Origin: Verrucomicrobiota bacterium
Lineage (GTDB): Bacteria; Verrucomicrobiota; Verrucomicrobiia; Limisphaerales; UBA9464
Length of the DNA: 41,833 nucleotides
Assembly: GCA_016871805.1 (NCBI GenBank)
Contig: VHCG01000036.1
Coordinates: 1-41,833, forward strand
Direction: 5' to 3'
Each line of letters opens with the position of its first letter. The first letter of the stretch is position 1. The position numbers and the translations under genes were made by a program. The notes beneath the pieces were generated by a model, which ran no database searches, was not told where the DNA came from, and was given only the letters and a program-made list of their open reading frames with translations. Of the stretch, positions 8,596 to 16,876 are shown in pieces.

Positions 8596-9582
8596 ATGGC
8601 CAAGACCCGCGAACTCCGAGCACGACCGCCTCTGAGGCGGATGGTTCAGATCCACGACGAACTCGTGGCCAAACGCTTCCCCAACTGCACCCGGTTGATG
8701 AAGATCACCGAGGTCGGACGCCGCACGATCCTCAGGGACATCGAATTCATGCGGGGCCAGATGGAACTCCCCATCGAGTTCTATCATCCGGAAGGCGGGT
8801 ATTGGTACACGAAGCCGGTGGACAGGTTTCCCCTCCCGACGGTCACCGAGCGGGAGGTGTTCGCCCTTTTCGTCGCCCACAGCGCCGTCAACAGCTACCG
8901 GGGAACCCCCTTCGAACCCCTGCTCCGAGGCGCCTTCAAGAAGCTGGCCGGACAGCTGGACAACGAGACCCACCTCTCCCTCGGGGACATGCAGCAGGAA
9001 CTCTCCTTCCGACCCTTCGCGCCGGATGAGGTCAATCTGGACACCTTCGACAAGCTGAGCCGCAGCGTCCGGAATCAGAAGATGGTCCGCTTCACCTACA
9101 AGGCTCTCGGCAAGGTCAAACCCGAGACCCGGACCGTCCAGCCCCACCACCTCGCCTGCGTCGACAACCGCTGGTACGCCATCTCCTACGACGAGGCCCG
9201 GAACGGGTTCCGAAACTTCGTCCTGACACGCATGAGCGACGTCGTTGTGCTCGAGCGGACGTTCAGGCGGCAGAAGGGGTTCTCCTTCGACACGTACATG
9301 GAGGGAAGCTTCGGCATCTTCCAGGGCGGCAAGCCCATCCGGGTGGTCGCGGAGTTCCGGGACTGGGCCGCAGACCTCGTGAAGGAACGCCGCTGGCATC
9401 CGACCCAGGCCATCGAGGACCTCGACGACGGCGGCGTCCGCCTCGGCATGACCCTGACGAATCTTGTCGAGGTCGAGCGGTGGCTTCTGGGCTGGGGGGA
9501 TCATGTCACGGTGCTCGAGCCGAAATCGCTGCGGGATCGCATGGCCCAGATCAGCCGGGCCATGCTGGAACGCCACAGCTAG
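8596..9582 (+). CDS. WYL-domain transcriptional regulator
   Basis: A 328-residue protein. An N-terminal winged helix-turn-helix lies at residues about 12-60 (RLMKITEVGRRTILRDIEFM as the likely recognition part). A WYL domain is in the middle, with KMVRFTYKAL, TRTVQPHHLACVDNRWYAIS and FVLTRMSDV, and a WCX-type C-terminal extension ends in the VEVERWLLGWGDHVTVLEP motif. WYL regulators bind single-stranded nucleic acid or nucleotides and often control defence loci such as BREX and CBASS. It follows the NERD helicase on the same strand, which suggests local regulation, but no operator could be identified. Confidence 0.93.
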   Translation: MAKTRELRARPPLRRMVQIHDELVAKRFPNCTRLMKITEVGRRTILRDIEFMRGQMELPIEFYHPEGGYWYTKPVDRFPLPTVTEREVFALFVAHSAVNSYRGTPFEPLLRGAFKKLAGQLDNETHLSLGDMQQELSFRPFAPDEVNLDTFDKLSRSVRNQKMVRFTYKALGKVKPETRTVQPHHLACVDNRWYAISYDEARNGFRNFVLTRMSDVVVLERTFRRQKGFSFDTYMEGSFGIFQGGKPIRVVAEFRDWAADLVKERRWHPTQAIEDLDDGGVRLGMTLTNLVEVERWLLGWGDHVTVLEPKSLRDRMAQISRAMLERHS

Positions 9583-9641
9583 GCAGCCTGGGAACAGAAT
9601 TCCCGTCGGTGTAGCTCCCCGGGATGTCGTGCGCCGAAGGG

Positions 9642-9986
9642 TCATGGGGCAAAGCCCACATAACACCCGAAGCCCGAGGGGGCGGGAATAAACGAGGCGA
9701 TCTTGACCGAATCGGGGCAGCACACCCGGTCGGTGTAGGCATCCCATCCGTCGTCACCCGGATCGATGTCCTGATCCTCGATCCCCTTGATTTCCATCAG
9801 CGCATCGAAACGAGACGAGCGGAACTCGAAACCCTCATCGGTCGCGATGAAGAGCGTGTGGGAACAGGGATGGACGGCGGGATCGGTATCGTCGTCCGGC
9901 AGCACGATTCGCCCGCAGAACGGGCAGCAGATCGGCCCGGAATGGCTACAGAATTCAACCCGCTGGATTGGGGGGTGTTTGCTCAT
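9642..9986 (-). CDS. Small cysteine-rich protein of unknown function
   Basis: A 114-residue protein starting at ATG 9986; an upstream in-frame start at 10040 would add 18 low-complexity residues and is less likely. It has a zinc-ribbon-like ICCPFCGRIVLP segment near residue 20, further Cys/His in HPCSHTLF and RVCCPDS, and an acidic middle (IEDQDIDPGDDGWDAY). The family is not recognised. It lies downstream of and on the same strand as the MrfA-like helicase (stop at 10087, 100 bases away), so it could be the distal gene of that transcript. Confidence 0.6.
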   Translation of the reverse strand: MSKHPPIQRVEFCSHSGPICCPFCGRIVLPDDDTDPAVHPCSHTLFIATDEGFEFRSSRFDALMEIKGIEDQDIDPGDDGWDAYTDRVCCPDSVKIASFIPAPSGFGCYVGFAP

Positions 9987-10086
9987 GGTGTCTGTGTGTC
10001 TTGGTGATGGTTCGGAATCCTGAGGCTGTGGGGCCTCCATGGAGAAGGTCGCTCTGGGGAGATCGCATCAGTAGGTAGAGTGCCCC

Positions 10087-12669
10087 TCACGCCGCCAGCC
10101 TCCGCTCGCCGGTCATCATGTTGTAGAGGCTGAAGACGCTCACCCCGTGGATCGGCTGCAGCGTGTCGGCGCCGACCATCCATCGGACCTCCGGGGTGGG
10201 GTGGTCGAGGAGGTATTGGAGTCCGGCCGGCGTGTAGATCGCCTCGCGCACCGTGACCTCCTGGGCCCCCGCCTCCGTGAGATGCATCGCGGCAGAGCCC
10301 GCGGCGAAGATCCGGGTCCAGTCCTGCCCCGGTGCGGTCCCGATCCCGATGACGTCCGACCGGGGACCCTCCGCGGGGACGACCGTTCCGTTCTCCGTCT
10401 CCTGCTCCAGGAGCAGGAGCGCCTGGACGAGGTCGACCTCGCCCTGCTGTCGTGCCGTCTGGAGGGCGCAGGCCAGGACCTCACGGAACAGCCTCGGCAG
10501 GCGCTCGGTGAGCCGGAGCGAGCCATTGGCGTTGTCGAAGATGCAGACCCCGGTCACGGGCCCCTGCCCTCCGGGACCGGAGGCGGAGCTGAAACGACCG
10601 ACACCGAGATCCCGGGGCTGGATGCCCTGCAGGACGGCGAAGGCGGACAGGATGGCGTGTCCGACGCGATCGGACATCGCCGCCGCCGTGCCGAACGACC
10701 AGCACACCCCGGTCGTCTGGATGAACCGGGTCATGGGCTGCTGGCTGAAGGTGCTGCCCGGACCGTAGACGTGCGTGGTCTCGTTCCTGCCGCGCTTCTC
10801 GCGGAAGCCCATCACCCGCTCGCTGACCTGCAGCGTGGTCTCCGCCAGGAACCCGTCGGGGAACCGTTCGAGGGAATGGAGGCCGGCCCCGAAATCCGGG
10901 AAGGCCATCGTGAAGAGGTTGGGCTTCGTGGTCACGTGGCGTTCGGGTTGGACGAGGATCTGGCCCTCCCGATGGTTGACGCGGACGACACGATGCGGGC
11001 GGGCCATGTAGTAGTAGACGGCTCCGGGGTAGGCCTCGCGCAACGCCTGCGGGAGGTTGATCTCACCGCGGGAATCGCCCTGACGCGTGGTGATCCGGAA
11101 GCTCTTCTCGATCCCGTTGCGCAGCGGGAAGGCGCGACGCGGATCGTCCTGGGCCTCCTGCTTCATCGGGTAGAGGTCGGTCGCCACCGGTGCGGTCGGA
11201 TTCAGCTCATTCCCGAGGAACGCGAGGAACTCCCCGGGAAGGGTGGCGAAGTGGAAGCGATCGAGCGCCCCATCCACCTGCCGGATCTCGGAGGCTGCGC
11301 ACAGCGCGTTGCCGAACTGGGCGTAGCGGTTGCCGAGATAGAGCCAGTTCGGCTCGACCGGCCTCGACAGATACTCCTGGAGACCCTCGTCCCCGTCGGG
11401 CACCGCCGCGCGGCCATCGAGCCAGATGCAACACCCGTGGCTGCGGCGTCCCGCGCGGCCGATGCGCTGCCACAGGGACTTCATCGAGGATGGGGTGTCG
11501 AGCAGGACCACGAGATCCACCTCGCCGATGTCGATGCCCATCTCGAGGGCGCTGGTGGCGACCACCCCCCTCAGGGTCCCCTGGGTGAGGGCCTCCTGGA
11601 TGCGTGTCCGGTCGACGTTCTCATAGCCTGCGCGATACGGCAGGATGCCCTCGGAGAGATCCACAGGCACCTCTTCGGAGTCCGGCTCCGATCCGTCCTC
11701 CGTATCGGAACCGGCCCGGCGACGGCAGGCACCGGCGGTCACCAGCTCCACCTGTCGGCGCGAGTCGCCGAAGGCGATGAACCGGCTCCCGCCCTCCTGG
11801 GCCAGACGCCGCAGCAGCTCGGGCGCGCCGTCCACCCCGTCCGGGCGGGTTCGTCGGACCAGCAGGATGTCCTTGCCGTGGCGTCGGGCCCCCTCGTCCT
11901 CCGTTCCAACGATCTCGTGGAACCGTCCCGTCAGCTCCTGCATGAACCCCGACGGATCCCCGAGCGTCGCAGTGCTCGAAAGGAGCCGGAACGGACCGCT
12001 CACGGCCTGCAGCCGCCGGAGAAGGAAGGCCATGTTGGTCCCGAAGACACCGTCGTACACGTGCGCCTCGTCGAGCACCACCAGGCGGAGCGACTCCCGG
12101 AACGCCCGGATGGCGGGGTCCGCCAGATGCCCCATCAGCCACGCATGCACGACATCGGGTGTCATCAGCACCAGTCGTCGGCGCATGAGGAGCTCCTTGC
12201 GCTCCCGGACCGGCACCGAGCCGTCGATCACCGCCAGCCGCATGTCGAGGGGCTCGAGGAATCGCTTCCAGTGGATCAGCTGGTCCGTCATGAGGGCCTT
12301 GGCGGGGTACATCACGAGGACCCGGGCGGCGGGGTCGGAACGGAGGGTGTGGGTGGCGGCCGCCATGAAGGTGAGGCTCTTGCCCGAGGCGGTCCCGGTG
12401 GAGACACACACGTCGTCGCCGGCGAGATGGATCCTGAGGGCCCGGGCCTGGTGGAGGTAGAGCCCGTCGGGATGGAGGGTGGCGAGACGTTCCGCGACGG
12501 TCGGGTGGAGCCCCTCCGGCACCGGGGCATGACGCGCCGCGCGGGAGTCGATGTGGTGTCGGCCCGCGACGGTGTAGCCGGCATCGGCAAGGCACTGGTG
12601 GAGTCCGTGGGTGGAGGGGAGGTTGGCGGCGAGGGTCTGGCCATCCTGCAACAGCTCGTTCTTGTTCAT
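10087..12669 (-). CDS. MrfA/Hrq1-like superfamily 2 DEAD/DEAH helicase
   Basis: An 860-residue protein from ATG 12669; an in-frame start at 12705 adds 12 residues and neither start has a clear ribosome site. Motifs are Walker A TGTASGKS (91-98), VLDEAHVYDGVFGTN (DEAH 200-203), SSTATLGDPSGF, ATSALEMGIDIGEVDLV and RIGRAGRRSHG. DEAHVYDGVFG and the RxGRAGRR motif point to the MrfA (YprA)/Hrq1 branch, 3'-5' helicases in excision repair of mitomycin-type damage; related helicases occur in DISARM and Druantia. The C-terminus keeps a DUF1998-like region (GVCIFDNANGSLRLTERL), but I see no cysteine cluster where MrfA has its zinc site, so the C-terminal function may differ. Confidence 0.88.
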   Translation of the reverse strand: MNKNELLQDGQTLAANLPSTHGLHQCLADAGYTVAGRHHIDSRAARHAPVPEGLHPTVAERLATLHPDGLYLHQARALRIHLAGDDVCVSTGTASGKSLTFMAAATHTLRSDPAARVLVMYPAKALMTDQLIHWKRFLEPLDMRLAVIDGSVPVRERKELLMRRRLVLMTPDVVHAWLMGHLADPAIRAFRESLRLVVLDEAHVYDGVFGTNMAFLLRRLQAVSGPFRLLSSTATLGDPSGFMQELTGRFHEIVGTEDEGARRHGKDILLVRRTRPDGVDGAPELLRRLAQEGGSRFIAFGDSRRQVELVTAGACRRRAGSDTEDGSEPDSEEVPVDLSEGILPYRAGYENVDRTRIQEALTQGTLRGVVATSALEMGIDIGEVDLVVLLDTPSSMKSLWQRIGRAGRRSHGCCIWLDGRAAVPDGDEGLQEYLSRPVEPNWLYLGNRYAQFGNALCAASEIRQVDGALDRFHFATLPGEFLAFLGNELNPTAPVATDLYPMKQEAQDDPRRAFPLRNGIEKSFRITTRQGDSRGEINLPQALREAYPGAVYYYMARPHRVVRVNHREGQILVQPERHVTTKPNLFTMAFPDFGAGLHSLERFPDGFLAETTLQVSERVMGFREKRGRNETTHVYGPGSTFSQQPMTRFIQTTGVCWSFGTAAAMSDRVGHAILSAFAVLQGIQPRDLGVGRFSSASGPGGQGPVTGVCIFDNANGSLRLTERLPRLFREVLACALQTARQQGEVDLVQALLLLEQETENGTVVPAEGPRSDVIGIGTAPGQDWTRIFAAGSAAMHLTEAGAQEVTVREAIYTPAGLQYLLDHPTPEVRWMVGADTLQPIHGVSVFSLYNMMTGERRLAA

Positions 12670-12827
12670 GGTCGGGATGTCGGGCCGGGCAGGTCGGGAC
12701 TCCACTCGAGCCCCGCTTCACCCTGCAAACGCCTGACGTGCCCCCAGTCCACCACACCCCCTGTGACACGAATGGTCACAGCCTCACGGAAGCCCACGTC
12801 AGCCCTCCTGAAGGTTCCACAAGGAAC

Positions 12828-12961
12828 GCAGTCCCAGCCCAAGGATCCGGGCCTGGAACGACCCACCGTCATTTCCGGATGCAGAGGGGATCGTCGAGGT
12901 TGACGAGGAACCCCAGCACCATCGCCTTCCACCTGCCGAAGCGACTCAGTTCCTCATGCAG
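12828..12961 (-). repeat. Left copy of a direct repeat flanking the ATPase-nuclease operon
   Basis: About 134 bases beginning GCAGTCCCAGCCC closely match 16744-16876 in the same orientation. Both copies carry the 3' end of the same small minus-strand gene, including the shared C-terminal segment GRWKAMVLG[FS]LVNLDDPL. Some differences are synonymous and the stop codons differ (TGA here, TAG on the right), so the two copies have diverged as coding sequence or are of some age. They bracket the cassette 12962-16743. Confidence 0.8.
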
Positions 12962-13057
12962 CCACGGCTCCATTTCGACCGGGCCACAGTCGGGGCGTTG
13001 GCACAGCAAGGGGCCCGCTTGCGTCCCAGCGGTGGAGACCCTAACGCCCGCCGCCAA
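12869..13057 (-). pseudogene. Partial second copy of the small gene at 16785-17359 (3' end only)
   Basis: The frame ending at TGA 12869 encodes a C-terminus (HEELSRFGRWKAMVLGFLV, NLDDPLCIRK) nearly identical to that of the small gene at the right flank, but nothing before about residue WLHEE matches the other copy. Upstream the frame is open to a stop a little beyond 13057 with unfamiliar sequence (CQRPDCGPVEMEP). I read this as a duplicated 3' fragment. No function is known for the family. The rest of 12670-13155 holds nothing else I can support. Confidence 0.5.
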
Positions 13058-13155
13058 ACTCGATGCCAGCCGGAGGATGGCAGACGCCTCCGGAGAGTCA
13101 TCGGATTATGTGATCCCGCCCCGGTCTCGTGTCGACCGGGCCGATCCGGCCCAGC

Positions 13156-13695
13156 TCATGCGGCCGTGGAATCGGGCCATGACAAGGATTTGGCCATTTT
13201 CTCGAGCACGAACAAGGCCTCCTTGCGGTCGGGAGCGGAGATCCATGAGTTCCCCGCCGCCACCAGCACCGACGACAGCCGTTGTGCGAGGATCGGACCC
13301 AACTCGCGATCCACAGGCGTGTCCTGAGGCATCACCGCCCTGAAGGTGATCGAGCGTGGTGGAACCGGGGGCATCTCAATCAAAAAGAGAAGGAAGGGCC
13401 TGAAGTCGGTCCGGAGCCCGATGAGCTTGAAGACGGGATACTGCGGACGGATCGCCTGGTAGTTGCCCTCGAGATTGACCGTGCCCATCGAGGTCGTCTT
13501 GACCTCGAAACCGGTCTTCCCGGCGAGGATGTCCGGCTGTCCAGCGCCCGGGTTGGCATAGCATTTGGCGTATTGGGGCAGCGTTCCAAGCGCCACCGTC
13601 ACGGCGTCCTGGAACCAGCTCCCGAACGCCTGGGCCTGTCGTGTGCGCAAGAGCTCCTCCAGAAGAACCACGGCGGAATTTGACAGCGTGAACAT
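13156..13695 (-). CDS. PD-(D/E)XK-type nuclease, last gene of the ATPase operon
   Basis: A 179-residue protein from ATG 13695, 21 bases after the ATPase stop. The segment GQPDILAGKTGFEVKTTS gives Asp55, Glu64 and Lys66 (PD-x8-ExK), the restriction-endonuclease-like metal site; QAIRPQ downstream may complete the fold. Before it lies a helical N-terminus (LLEELLRTRQAQAFGSWFQD). The length fits a stand-alone nuclease domain. A nuclease beside an SMC/Rad50-like ATPase recalls Lamassu, ABC-3C and other ATPase-effector defence systems, with the ATPase sensing and the nuclease cutting. That division of labour is inference. I do not recognise this exact subfamily. Confidence 0.8.
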   Translation of the reverse strand: MFTLSNSAVVLLEELLRTRQAQAFGSWFQDAVTVALGTLPQYAKCYANPGAGQPDILAGKTGFEVKTTSMGTVNLEGNYQAIRPQYPVFKLIGLRTDFRPFLLFLIEMPPVPPRSITFRAVMPQDTPVDRELGPILAQRLSSVLVAAGNSWISAPDRKEALFVLEKMAKSLSWPDSTAA

Positions 13696-13716
13696 GGGCG
13701 CGGGAAGGGTTTCGGT

Positions 13717-15732
13717 TCAGGGCCGTTGGACTGCGAGGTCGAGACAACGTCCCGGCTCGAACTGCGGCAGTTCCACACGGCCCACGGCACGACCCGAGGT
13801 CAACGCCTTCTGGATCAGGCCGTCGGCAAAGAGCCGGTCGAAGGTGGCCACGATGATCTGGCTGGGAACATCCGCCAGCGACATCCCACCCAGATAATCT
13901 GCGACCCCGCCACGCCCGTCGTCATCAAGGCCATTCGTGGGCTCATCGAATGCGATCCAGCCCGGCTTGTGGTCAGGGGTTCCCGCCACCTTGCCCACCA
14001 CGGCCATTGCTGCGGCGATGTTCACGAGGACCCGCTGTCCTTCCGAGAGGTCCTCCGGCGTGTCCTGGCCGCCAACGTCCAGCCGCTTGCCACGGAAGGC
14101 CATCTGCCGAAGCGACGGATGGATGGGACCGACCTTCTCGATGAAACGGTTGAACCGTTCCTGGACCCCCAGGTCGTTTACGACCTCATCCCTGGCGGAA
14201 CTGGCACGGCATTGTCGCTCCGTGATCATCTGCTGCAACACCTCCAGCCAGGTCTGTCGTTGTTCGGTCCGAAGTCGCTCCGCCTCGGCCTCATCGGGAT
14301 TGGCACTCCATTCAAGGCGATCCAGGGCTCGCGCCGCCGCCAAGGCATCCCCAATCTTCTGGAAATTCTTGAAGTCGTTCTGCGCCGCAGCCAGGTCCTG
14401 ATTCAGATCGGCTTCAATCTGTTCCCGCATTTTCGAGTAGGTCTCAGCGCAATGGCCAAGGTCACGGATCCCTTCCAACGCCTGTCGGGTCGGTCCACCG
14501 AAATATTCCTCGTTCCACTGCCCACAGCGATTCCTGAGGTCCTCCGCTGCGATCCGGACTGATTCATCGGATCCGACCGTGGGGGCCAGCTTCAGTCCGA
14601 TCGACTCCACCGATCCGGTCAGCACGACGAACGCGTCACGGCCTGGACCCACTGCTGCCGCCCACCGCTCCAAGACCGGATGCAGGCGATCCCGCACGTT
14701 TTTGAACTTTTTTTTCCTGCCCCCTAGTTCGTCGGCCTCGACATCAGTACCGGAGGTCTGTTCCCCAAGCCTGAGGATGATCTGCGAGGCATTGATCTGC
14801 ACCTCGCAAACAGGGCACTCGGCGGGTTGCGCGGGGGATACCTCGCGTTTTTCGAGGAATCTCTTCGCCTTGGTCCGGACCTCCTTCAGGAGATCCTTTG
14901 CGTCCAAAACCGCCTGGATCGCCTCCAAGGCGTCGTTGAGGTGCTGCAACACGGCCTTCGCCTCGTCCCCCAGCGTCACGCCAGCACCGGGGGGTGGAAG
15001 TCCCTCGACGGCATTCCTTGCCGCCTCGAGCTCCGACCTCAACTGGGTCTCCGCATCCACAAGTGCACCCGCCGGGACCATCGCTGGGTTCTGGGGTAGC
15101 TGGTGGAGATCATTCAGTCCGGGACGGAGTTCGTTGAGCCCCGCCAACTTCCGTGATTCGGGCAGGAGCTGGAGTTCCGCCGCCTTCCGGTCTCCCGCCT
15201 CTGCATCGAGGTCGATCGACCGCCACACCACGCCCTTCCGATCGGCAAGCCGCCGGCCAAGACGCTCATACTCATCGACCGTTCTGGGGTTGGGACCGCA
15301 TATCCGGTCCTGCTGTAGATAGTCTCCCCGAAGGTGCTCCAGACCCGGAGGATCGGATGCTTCGGGGGTGTCCTTGTCCAACTGGCCCTTCAACTTTCCG
15401 AGAACAAGCGCCTCATCCGAAGGGCGGATGGAATTGGCTGCAAGGTCCAATGCGTCGTTCAGATCACGGAACTTCTCCATGAGTTGCACCGAGGTGAGGA
15501 AGGCAACCTTCTGGTTCACCCCCGTGGCACTGAAGGATTCGGCTCTCCCCGTCGCGGGATCCAGGCAACCTACGCCTCTGGAACCGTTCTTCAGGGGCTC
15601 CAGCAGAGTCGACTTGCCGGATCCGTTGGGCCCAAGAAGAACGATCAGGTCAAGTCCGGCCAATCCCTTCAGCACGGTGCCACGAAGAGGCCCGCGGATA
15701 TCCGCAGTGATGGAATCAAGACGGAATGCCAT
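13717..15732 (-). CDS. Rad50/SMC-like ABC ATPase with zinc hook
   Basis: A 671-residue protein starting at ATG 15732 (MAFRLDSITADIRG); an in-frame start at 15759 is less likely because homology-like sequence begins at 15732. It has the split ABC-ATPase layout of SMC/Rad50/RecF proteins: Walker A LLGPNGSGKSTLL (Gly36-Thr42 region), a helical middle (residues about 85-530), signature LSEGQ at 562-566, Walker B WIAFDEP (592-598) and D-loop NGLDDD. In the middle, CPVC at 306-309 is a Rad50-type zinc hook, predicting dimerisation through the coiled-coil tip. Its start overlaps the 63-residue gene by 17 bases and a PD-(D/E)XK nuclease follows, so it is probably the sensor/motor of a multi-subunit defence or repair complex (inferred). 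Confidence 0.88.
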   Translation of the reverse strand: MAFRLDSITADIRGPLRGTVLKGLAGLDLIVLLGPNGSGKSTLLEPLKNGSRGVGCLDPATGRAESFSATGVNQKVAFLTSVQLMEKFRDLNDALDLAANSIRPSDEALVLGKLKGQLDKDTPEASDPPGLEHLRGDYLQQDRICGPNPRTVDEYERLGRRLADRKGVVWRSIDLDAEAGDRKAAELQLLPESRKLAGLNELRPGLNDLHQLPQNPAMVPAGALVDAETQLRSELEAARNAVEGLPPPGAGVTLGDEAKAVLQHLNDALEAIQAVLDAKDLLKEVRTKAKRFLEKREVSPAQPAECPVCEVQINASQIILRLGEQTSGTDVEADELGGRKKKFKNVRDRLHPVLERWAAAVGPGRDAFVVLTGSVESIGLKLAPTVGSDESVRIAAEDLRNRCGQWNEEYFGGPTRQALEGIRDLGHCAETYSKMREQIEADLNQDLAAAQNDFKNFQKIGDALAAARALDRLEWSANPDEAEAERLRTEQRQTWLEVLQQMITERQCRASSARDEVVNDLGVQERFNRFIEKVGPIHPSLRQMAFRGKRLDVGGQDTPEDLSEGQRVLVNIAAAMAVVGKVAGTPDHKPGWIAFDEPTNGLDDDGRGGVADYLGGMSLADVPSQIIVATFDRLFADGLIQKALTSGRAVGRVELPQFEPGRCLDLAVQRP

Positions 15733-15907
15733 GGGACTCCTCTGTGAAGACGGCTGCACTTTGGATGTCGGCCTCCGCCATGTCGGCCAACGTCTGGATG
15801 ACCTTCGTGCCCTCGGCCCTGAGGGTCTTCTGGTCTTTTCCGGTGAACCTGCCGGGATAGCCGACGAGAACCAGTTCCACGGCTTCCCGGATCTCTGATT
15901 TCGTCAT
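15716..15907 (-). CDS. Small 63-residue protein, second gene of the ATPase operon
   Basis: Starts at ATG 15907, overlapping the stop of the preceding gene by ATGA, and ends inside the start of the ATPase gene (17-base overlap). Such overlaps on both sides imply translational coupling and argue that it is real. The sequence (MTKSEIREAVELVLVGYPGR, then KTLRAEGTKVIQTLADMAEA) is predicted as short charged helices without Cys, signal peptide or membrane segment. The family is not recognised; it could be an accessory subunit of the ATPase complex. Confidence 0.75.
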   Translation of the reverse strand: MTKSEIREAVELVLVGYPGRFTGKDQKTLRAEGTKVIQTLADMAEADIQSAAVFTEESHGIPS

Positions 15908-16227
15908 GACAGTCCTTGTTCCCCGGGGGCTTTGTCCTGCGCACCGGAATGCGCTTCAGCGTTGGAGACATCCTCGACGGGATGGAACTCCAAGATGCTG
16001 TCCAGGCGAAGGTTGTGAAGGATCCTCCCGGTGCGGGAACATAGCCCGCTGAATCGGGTGCCCTCGACGCGCCCCACAGTGACCTGGTATCTCCGCAACT
16101 CCCCGTTCTTCTTCCGATAGGTGAAATGCCGAACCTCGCCCACCTCGAGGCGGTGGGCTGACAGGGCGGCACCCGGGCCACCGGATGCCTTCAGACCGAG
16201 GTGACCATTCGAGTTTTGGGTTTCCAT
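15904..16227 (-). CDS. Small WYL/SH3-like protein, first gene of the ATPase operon
   Basis: A 107-residue protein from ATG 16227 (a GTG at 16248 would add seven residues). The central part, RHFTYRKKNGELRRYQVTV followed by GLCSRTGRILHNLRLDSI, has the strand pattern of a WYL or SH3-like beta-barrel: FxYRxxxG..R.Y.V, then F.G.C...G....RLD.I. No helix-turn-helix is present, so it is not a standard WYL regulator; it could bind a nucleic acid or nucleotide ligand as a sensor. It overlaps the next gene by four bases (ATGA) and is the promoter-proximal gene; the upstream bases (about 16280-16300) are locally A-rich on the plus strand but show no clear promoter. The WYL likeness is tentative. Confidence 0.75.
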   Translation of the reverse strand: METQNSNGHLGLKASGGPGAALSAHRLEVGEVRHFTYRKKNGELRRYQVTVGRVEGTRFSGLCSRTGRILHNLRLDSILEFHPVEDVSNAEAHSGAQDKAPGEQGLS

Positions 16228-16398
16228 GGTGATCAGCGGCGCAACCACGACAAAACATGCCCCGGACTGCGGCTTTCGACAGAAAGTAAAAAAAAGAATC
16301 CCATCGCGTCACCCTGATGTCGATTCCGGTTTTGCCATGGAGGCCATTTTTCCTCCCTTCCTCGAAGCCTGTGGCCGTCACTGTCACCCTTACTGCAA

Positions 16399-16552
16399 TC
16401 CTCAACCCCTCGCGGATAAGATGGGGACGCCACGGAGGTCGTTGCGACCAGGGCGGGCGCTCGCGCGCCCGTGATACAGGGCACTGCATCACCCACCCGT
16501 CGAGGCCTTCGGGCTCGGCCATGTCATTCCACCGGAGGCCCGAGATTCGTTG
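16399..16552 (+). repeat. Hairpin-rich interspersed repeat, copy D (core only)
   Basis: Bases from CTCAACCCCTCGCGGATAAG to the CCGGAGGCCCGAG region match the right-hand core of copies A and C, including all three hairpins (two of them with one changed stem base). Both terminal inverted repeats are missing. It lies between the start of the ATPase operon and the right direct repeat. The intergenic stretch 16228-16784 otherwise holds nothing that I recognise. Confidence 0.75.
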
Positions 16553-16743
16553 GCCAAGCATGTTCCCCATTGCTCCCCCGTGCCTTCCCCGTCTCCGGAC
16601 ACCTCCGGATGAATCGCCCCGGACCCACGTCCTCGACTGCCGAACCTCCGGTGCCCTTTCCAGATCTCCCGGAGGTCTGCCGAATCCATGGCAACCCGCT
16701 TCGGCATCCCGTGGAACGGAGCGCGGGAGGGTCCCGGAGGACG

Positions 16744-16876
16744 GCAGTCCCAGCCCCTAGATCCAGGTCTGGAACGACCCACCGCTATTTTCGGATGCAG
16801 AGGGGGTCGTCGAGGTTGACGAGGGACCCCAGCACCATCGCCTTCCACCTGCCGCAGCGCTCCAGTTCCTTATGCA
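16744..16876 (-). repeat. Right copy of the direct repeat flanking the ATPase-nuclease operon
   Basis: Matches 12828-12961 in the same orientation, from GCAGTCCCAGCCC to about the CAGTTCCTTATGCA position. It covers the last 30 or so codons and the stop of the small gene at 16785-17359. Duplication of a gene's 3' end on both sides of an inserted segment is the classic trace of integration at that gene, but no integrase gene is visible in the segment. Confidence 0.8.

Noticed and set aside
10147..12903. A 918-codon plus-strand open frame opposite the MrfA-like helicase
   Set aside because: Its Gly/Arg/Glu/His-rich product has no motifs and mirrors the codon structure of the helicase gene; long antisense frames are expected in DNA this GC-rich.
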